Below, in pieces: positions 57,906 to 64,000 of a stretch of 64,000 nucleotides of DNA. Position numbers and translations under genes: made by a program. Under the pieces are notes generated by a model. The model made no database searches. It worked only from the letters and a program-made list of their open reading frames with translations, and had not been told where the DNA came from. Every line of letters begins with the position of its first letter. The first letter of the stretch is position 1. The stretch is taken from NCBI GenBank assembly GCA_028023455.1, contig JAQFVV010006271.1:124001-188000 (forward strand), in the 5' to 3' direction. The DNA comes from Epiperipatus broadwayi (taxonomy: Eukaryota > Onychophora > Udeonychophora > Euonychophora > Peripatidae).

Positions 57906-59767
57906 TATGACTTAAATGAGATATTTTTAGAATTTTAACTATATAATGCTACTTGGGATGATCGATAAGTCATAAACTGGCTACAAGTATTATTTATTTA
58001 TATGGATTGATATTTTTAATATTGTAGAATTCATTCCAGGATTTTTTCTGATTTTATATATACATTAAAACAAAGAGAAAAATCTAGATGTGACTATATA
58101 TTATGTTCTATACATGTGCATTATGTATTGAAATGGAGGAAAGTAATGTAAGGTACAAAATTAGATTGCATATTAATAAAATAGTAGAGCCATGTAAATA
58201 TCACATAATAGGTTATATCTTAATTTTGCATAGATATACACATACACACATTAGGTATAAAAAATTTCATTGAAGGTTAAATAAAAATATACTTATTTTA
58301 AGTTTAAATTTTAAAAAATTATTTTAGGTTTAAACAAAAATGCTTTTCTTTTTACACAGGAAATATAAAAAAAATATGTTTTACTTAAATCCTTTGTTGA
58401 ATTAAAAAGATTTATTTAAACAAAGTTTTAATTAACAAGGCCCAAGTAGAAAAAAAAGTACAGGATATTAAATCAAGTTTTTTTATATACAATCAGTTGA
58501 AATAAATAAAAATAAGTATCATATTGTTCTGTTATCAAAATTAATTACTTTGAAAATAATGTTTTCTTGGATTTGTAATTGTGTTATTATATATTTTATT
58601 TTCTTGTCACAAAATTTTTAGTTTGTTTAAAAATATAACTTTTTTTTATAATAAATCTGTTTATAATTACAAAATTAAATATTCTTTTAAAAAACTATTG
58701 TAGAAATAGGAGGCAGTAAAAATCAACTTGTCTTGTTTTATTTTGTTTCTTTCATCTGGGTCTTGTATCCATTATGCTAATCATGAATAGAGGACTTACC
58801 TTCCAAATAATGTGCAACTCATAAGAATTATTCTTAGGCACCAGAAAAATTTCCCATGCATTGTTAGTTTACAGGTAGAAACTTCTTTCAAAGAGTATAG
58901 AACCAACTAATCAGAATGTTCCTGGTTCTTGAAGCAGCTATATTAAATCAATCATGTACCAACCATATAAAACCTACAATTATCAATGATGTGCCTTTCA
59001 AATATGTAAAACCAAATATAATCCAATAAATAGTTCAAAAACATATGAAAATCCAATTATGGCTGAATGCAAAAAACTTCAACAAATGAAATCATGTGAT
59101 CTTACAACACCAACATCAACTTAAAATTTTCATAGAGAGTTTTTGTAAAACAAAACCAAAATTAAAAAATGTACATAAAAGAACAAAATATTTTATTATT
59201 GCTGATGAACTTTGCTGAATGCTGACTAAAACTGATATGAAATAAATTATATGAAAATTATTTAATTTATAAACATATATTTAAATTCTAAACAAACTTT
59301 CTTTGACCTATAGACTAATGTTAGTATTTATTTCACTATCTGATTCTTAATTAATACATTGTATTATTATTTTTTAATTAACAAATATTGTGTTAATTAT
59401 ACTTAAGGATTTAAGTCATGTTATACTATTATTATGCTAGTTTTAAAAGTCAAAGAAATAGTGGTTTGTGAGGCTAAACTCCACAGCTAAATTGTTTATT
59501 CAAAATAAAAAAAAGATAATCTGGATAAATAGTTTGGCTCTCACCAGACTCACCACACAACTAAAAAGCGTTTTTGTCCAAAATAAATATTAACATACCC
59601 ACCCCATTCTATGAAATAAAATTTGTAAATTAAAAGGCATTTCTTTCAGTGCTTTTTCAAGAAAAACTTGGAAATATAGCTCGAGTCATTTAACACATTC
59701 AATAAATACTGTATGTTAAATCATTAAGCATCACATGATCACAATCTCATACTAGACATAATTGCTC
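57906..59767. other. AT-rich non-coding stretch
   Basis: No gene, RNA or clear repeat recognised. Confidence 0.5.
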
Positions 59768-59780
59768 TCAGATCCAAAGC

Positions 59781-59822
59781 TCCTCACTGATGAAGGCCAC
59801 AAGCCAGAAACTAGTCTGGGGA
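59781..59822 (+). ncRNA. Hammerhead ribozyme, family D, left arm
   Basis: Stem I TCCTCA pairs with TGGGGA at all six positions (one G-U). Core CTGATGA is at 59787-59793. Stem II is GGC-CACAA-GCC, with an A-A mismatch next to the core. GAAA is at 59807-59810. Stem III is palindromic ACTAGT, with a GUC cleavage triplet ending at C 59816. All conserved core bases are present. Confidence 0.75.
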
Positions 59823-60041
59823 TATTGGATGAGTAGGCATTAGATAGGGATTTTATGCACAAGCCTTCTGGCATCCATTGATTACTCTGGTTGGCACAGG
59901 GTGGCATTACTCTATGGAGAGAGTTTTGATAAACAGAGCAAAACTCTCCATACAGTAGTGCCACCTGTGCTAAACAGAGTAATCAATGGATGCCAGAAGG
60001 CTTGTGCATAAAATCCCTATCTAATGCCTACTCATCCAATA

Positions 60042-60083
60042 TCCCCAGACTAGTTTCTGGCTTGTGGCCTTCGTCAGTGAGTA
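60042..60083 (-). ncRNA. Hammerhead ribozyme, family D, right arm
   Basis: Inverted partner of the left-arm ribozyme. The core reads CTGACGA (60077-60071), a change at the position where any base is tolerated. Stem II, GAAA and the ACTAGT stem III are unchanged. Predicted cleavage after C 60048. Stem I has one mismatch compared with the left arm. Confidence 0.72.
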
Positions 60084-60416
60084 GCTTTGGATCTGAGAGA
60101 ACTGCATCTAGATCTTAGGATCTAATGCAACCCTCTAGCAACCACCTTTTATCTCTACTTAACTACAAAACTATGAGAATGAAATTGAAAACACAAAAAA
60201 TATTTTCAATCTAAGCTTTTGCCTTGTTTATAAATACTGTAGGTGTTGTATTAATTTATTTCTATAAAATAAACATGAAGAATAAAACAAAGAGCTAAAA
60301 TAAAATCAATTAATATTTAAAAAAATATTTTTTGAAATAATAATTAAATATTACCTTAAAACAAAAATATTTATTTCATTAACCTATTTATTCAGTGTAC
60401 TGAAAGTTTTCTACAT

Positions 60417-60587
60417 AAGTAACTATAGGAATTTGAACTTAGGATTTTTCAATTTATATTAGCCTTCTGCTTCTCCTCAAACAAACAACACACATGATAT
60501 ATATAGTCATGTGTTTGGGTTGTTTGAGATGGAATAGAGGTCAAAGATGGATTTAAAAATCCTAAGTTCACATCCCTCTAGTTACTT
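60417..60587. repeat. Nested foldback repeat
   Basis: An outer inverted pair of about 33 bp (60417-60449 and 60555-60587, sharing GAACTTAGGATTTTT) encloses a second inverted pair around ACACATGATATATATAGTCATGTGT (CAAACAAACAACACACATG / CATGTGTTTGGGTTGTTTGAG). MITE-like, no protein. Confidence 0.6.
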
Positions 60588-61071
60588 AAATGTTTATTTA
60601 GTAAATTTAAAATTTTTAATTATTTCTTTTCAAAAGTTTTCATATTATTTTTTGGACAAACCTGTGAAAATGCTAGTACAGATAGGAAATATCTGCAAAT
60701 AAGATGATATTTTAATTATCTATGTACTTTTATTATGTTTAATAGAACCACCAACACCACACTTACCCAAGAAATCATTGCACTGCTCCCCTCCTCTTCT
60801 CAGGCCAGCTTTGATATTATATAAATAATTAAATAATATATAAGTTACTTACTAAATGGTATATACATTCAGAATATGATTTTTTGGAATACTTCACTTT
60901 TGAACTCTATCCTGCCTGCTTGCTGGTCAATAATTCATAAAAACTTAATCCTTGTTTGTTTGAAACCATTGAAATTCTTTCATACATAAATTTATTCACA
61001 TTTCCTGTTTTCAAAATTATATTCCTTCAATGATAAAATATTTACACTATTTAATTTACACTACTAATAAC

Positions 61072-61269
61072 TAAGGCTGTAGCCTCAAGCACATGCATAT
61101 AAAAATGCGATAGTAGTGACCTCTACAGGTCTTAAACCACAAGCTTACTCTTTGGAAGAAAAGAGGGGAACCCTTCTTTACTTTAACCTACTTTCTATTT
61201 AAATAGGTGAAGCTGAAGTGGTTCAATCTGAGAGTGTGAAGCTATTCAAGCTTAAGGCTACAGCCTTAA
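61072..61269. mobile_element. Small MITE-like element, 198 bp
   Basis: Terminal inverted repeats of 19 bp (TAAGGCTGTAGCCT-C/T-AAGC) match at 18 positions. Each end is itself nearly palindromic (AGGCTGTAGCCT). No coding content. The flanking TA/TTA could be the target site, but no clear duplication is visible. Confidence 0.5.
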
Positions 61270-61451
61270 TGAATATTACTTACATAATCAATGTGCGTTT
61301 AAATAAATTTATAATTACAACTTTAAACTACTAATAACTATAATTTATTATATATATAAATCAATATTTTAAATTGTCATACTTATATTGTTTTTTGATC
61401 ACATAACTTCAATATTTTATTAGAACCATAACACAACTGATAAATCTCTTA

Positions 61452-61573
61452 CATCTCATTAGCATCTTCTTGTTAAAATGTTCTTTGTTTTAAAAATCCT
61501 TTCATTATTTTTCATCTCATTCACACCTTCTTGTTAAAATGTTTTTTATTTTAAAAATCCTTTTGTCATTTTT
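61452..61573 (+). repeat. Two-copy 61-bp tandem repeat
   Basis: CATCTCATT...CTTCTTGTTAAAATGTT...TTTTAAAAATCC occurs at 61452 and 61513 with several differences. Confidence 0.8.
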
Positions 61574-63204
61574 AATTCACACAAACTTGTTTACGTTTTC
61601 TACTAAAAAAAAAAAATACTTTCACTTATTTTAGTTCAGTAAAATATATTTATCTCTTATACTTATTAGTAACTAAATCATGTTATATATTATACATCTT
61701 ATTATGTAGTTTGATAATTAAGTATTTAACCAGGAAAAAAAAATTAATTTTTTTTACTTAGATTGTTTATTCAATACATTTTTAGAAATCATTAAAATGT
61801 CTTGTATTTTATTCTGATAGGATTATGCTGGATAACTATAAAAACAAAAATCAAACTCTTGATTTGTTCCAATAGATAAATTATTTAGACTATGTCAATA
61901 GTACGATCATGTAGTGGTTTTATTATAATGAAAGAATTCCATTAATAATATCATTATTATGAAATTTGTTAAAAATTAAAATATTTTGGCATTCAAAAAA
62001 AAAGCTGATTAGTAAAACATAAAAAAGATAATACAGCATAATACAAAAAAGGGAGAGGAAAAATACATTGTTATTAAAAATAACTTTTCACAAAGACACT
62101 TAGTAGAACCAATCCAAGAACTTCATATTCCATATGGATGCTCTTCCAGTAGCTAAACTGATATATACAAGTTTTGCAAAATATTATTGATAAACCTAAT
62201 TTCCTCACATGCAAAATTACTGTAATGATGAAGTAACATTTTTAAATTTAATTTAATTTTTCAACAAATTATTAATAGTAATGTGTTACTTTTTATATTA
62301 TTAATGTTTGGAAAATCTCAATATTTTCATTTACATATAGATTTTATTAATTATAGTGACAAGAAGGCAGTGGACTATTCAGTTTTGTGCAAAGGTAGAG
62401 TATATATGAAGTATATTTCAAGGCTTGAGCCATTGTCACAACAAGCCTAATTTAAAAAAAAAGACTTATTATAATCAGAATATGTTTCTGATGATAAAGT
62501 GATTCAGAAATCTAAACATCTATCTATAAATTTTCTTAATGATCATGACAAAATAGTTCTGACCTGTTCATTTTAGCCTAATGATAAGAGTAAATACATA
62601 GTATATTTTAAATCTTGAAATTTGAGGCTCATGCAATTGTCACGATAAGTAAACAAGCATTCTGTTCATATTTAAATGAAAAATATTTACACTTAGGACA
62701 GATTTCTAGCAATGGAGTGATTCAAAGATGCAAACATTTTCATTTGCATATATATTTTATTAATTATTTTACTGTCTTAGCACCCCTATGATAAAGCACC
62801 TTTGTGCACCATCCAACCTACACACCCACATGCAGTGGTCATGGCTCTGCTATTAGAAAAAAATATTTATGTAAACCATATAAATATAAATCATTAACAG
62901 ATACATCAATAGGGGGTTATTGTTCAAAATTAATATCATTGAATAGTATCAGATTTTAAATATTTTATTAGGACTTGCATTTAAATATTTTGTTTAAAAA
63001 AAAAGAGTAAATAAAGTTAAGCGATTTACTAGCAACCTGTTAAAGTTAACTCTGGAATGTGATTTATTTTTTTGATTTATTGATGTAGACCTGACTGATT
63101 ATTCAAAACGACAAAACAGATTCTAATTTTTTTTCCAATATATATGCCGCATATGCATTTATACAGTAAAGAGAATATTGATGTAGTTATATATACTTAG
63201 CAAA
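61574..63204. other. Non-coding stretch with diverged direct repeats
   Basis: Between 62320 and 62780 phrases such as CATATAKATTTTATTAATTAT, AGAGTA-ATA and GAG-CATTGTCAC-A-AAG recur two or three times at irregular spacing, which suggests an old tandem duplication. No gene recognised. Confidence 0.45.
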
Positions 63205-63400
63205 CTACAAGGCACAACTCTCCATACAGCAGTGCCACCCTGTGCGAATCAGAGTAATCAATGAATGCCAGAAGGCTTGTGCATTAAATCCCTATCTAAT
63301 GCCTACTCATCCAATATCCCCAGACTAGTTTCTGGCTTGTGGCCTTCATCAGTAAGGAGCTTTAGATCTGAGAGCACTGCATCTAGATCTTAGTATAAGA
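63205..63400 (-). mobile_element. Single hammerhead-family D unit
   Basis: Closely matches the right arm of the palindrome at 59.8-60.1 kb (CCAGAAGGCTTGTGCAT, CCCTATCTAATGCCTACTCATC) and ends with the same CTGCATCTAGATCTTAG. It is a single unit rather than a palindrome, so it may show the ancestral form. Confidence 0.7.
63317..63358 (-). ncRNA. Hammerhead ribozyme, family D, single unit
   Basis: On the minus strand: stem I TCCTTA pairs with TGGGGA (with two G-U pairs), core CTGATGA (63352-63346), stem II GGC-CACAA-GCC, GAAA (63332-63329), stem III ACTAGT, and a GUC cleavage triplet ending at C 63323. Core complete. Confidence 0.75.
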
Positions 63401-64000
63401 GGTGGTGATCATGTGATGAGAGATTTTATACATCTTGCTCTATAGATATATTTTAATGCATGCTTATTGTTTATTGATGATACACTTACTTATTCCCTAG
63501 AATTTGAAGAATAAATTTTATTACAAGTGATTAATTGTGCTATTATAATTTTAGATGTATTTCAAATATTGACAAAAGTTTGCAGTTATATTATTAATTT
63601 AAATGATAATGATCATTTGGTATGATACAACAATGTATATTATCAAGAGTAGTTAAATGTGTAATATTCATACATGTGACTACGATAAGATATATGATTA
63701 GAATCTGTACTAGTGTTACTTGCTAGACCAAATTTAAAAGGAATATATATTCACACACATACAGAACTTACCTTTAATATGCATAACCAACTTTTTTTAA
63801 TTCAATAATGACGATTGATTTACTATTAAAACTTAGTCCATGGTGATACTAAGAAAGATATTAGATACTTATATAATTGTATACATGACCTAAGGGTTAA
63901 AGTTGGTATCTATTGAGATAACTTAATATAGACAAATTAAATAATGGTTAATTATCCTGATTATTTATAGACTCCAATAACTAAAAATCATCATAGTATG
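63401..64000. other. AT-rich non-coding stretch
   Basis: No feature recognised up to the window edge. Confidence 0.5.

Larger units (their letters stand above)
59768..60101. mobile_element. Palindrome of two opposed hammerhead units (family D)
   Basis: Arms 59768-59928 and 59940-60101 are near-identical inverted copies with an 11-bp spacer. Each outer end carries a complete hammerhead. The inward sequence (GATGAGTAGGCATTAGATAGG, then a GCACAAGCCTTCTGGCATCC block) is shared with the single copy at 63205-63400. Transcription from either side would give a ribozyme near the 5' end and its antisense near the 3' end. Confidence 0.8.

Noticed and set aside
61085-61230. tRNA-derived SINE suggested by GTGGTTCAATCTGAG
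   Set aside because: No box A at the right distance and no A-tail; the terminal inverted repeats explain the element better.

Overview
The window is strongly AT-rich animal nuclear DNA, with no prokaryotic gene arrangement. It has sparse exons with good splice signals, many (TA)n tracts, a TTAGGG-like interstitial telomeric tract, and a dense, nested load of retroelements: RTE-type LINEs, a second LINE with a YMDD reverse transcriptase, Penelope-like element (PLE) fragments, tRNA-derived SINEs and hAT-like foldback elements. This mix fits a lophotrochozoan, and a cephalopod mollusc is my best guess, but the sequence alone does not prove it.

Host gene content is small. A plus-strand exon (3107-4202, coding from 3240) ends at a phase-0 donor. 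A plus-strand terminal exon (51722-51964) starts at a phase-0 acceptor. I read them as two exons of one gene of unknown function, separated by a 47.5 kb intron that holds most of the transposons. A small two-exon minus-strand transcript (15.8-14.6 kb) and a TATA-driven leader exon (55.2-55.56 kb) are weaker candidates.

Layout: 0.5-2.6 kb, broken ribozyme-family repeats; 3.1-4.2 kb, host exon; 4.6-7.8 kb, PLE-like composite with an RT remnant and a nested hAT-like element; 9.4-10.7 kb, second hAT-like copy; 11.3-11.7 kb, palindrome inside (TA)n; 16.4-18.4 kb, the 405-bp hammerhead array; 18.95-23.97 kb, RTE copy on plus, split by two insertions; 24.6-28.1 kb, perfect hairpin plus the best RTE copy (minus); 31.0 kb, telomere-like tract; 31.8-35.3 kb, YMDD LINE (minus); 35.7-39.6 kb, decayed full-length RTE with two SINEs; 40.1 kb, dead hammerhead; 40.9-42.8 kb, truncated RTE; 45.6-46.7 kb, inverted pair of PLE GIY-YIG endonuclease fragments; 49.4 kb, hammerhead; 51.4-52.0 kb, SINE and terminal exon; 52.5-53.1 kb, compound ATT/AGT microsatellite; 55-64 kb, leader exon, palindromes and three more hammerheads.

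The most exciting system is a set of self-cleaving hammerhead ribozymes. Five identical copies sit in an exact 405-bp tandem array that starts with an inverted partial unit and is bounded on both sides by (TA)n. This is the architecture expected of an animal retrozyme or non-autonomous PLE that could yield 405-nt circular RNAs. At least two other hammerhead families, both intact and dead, are scattered through the window. PLE RT and endonuclease fragments in the same window suggest which enzyme mobilised them.
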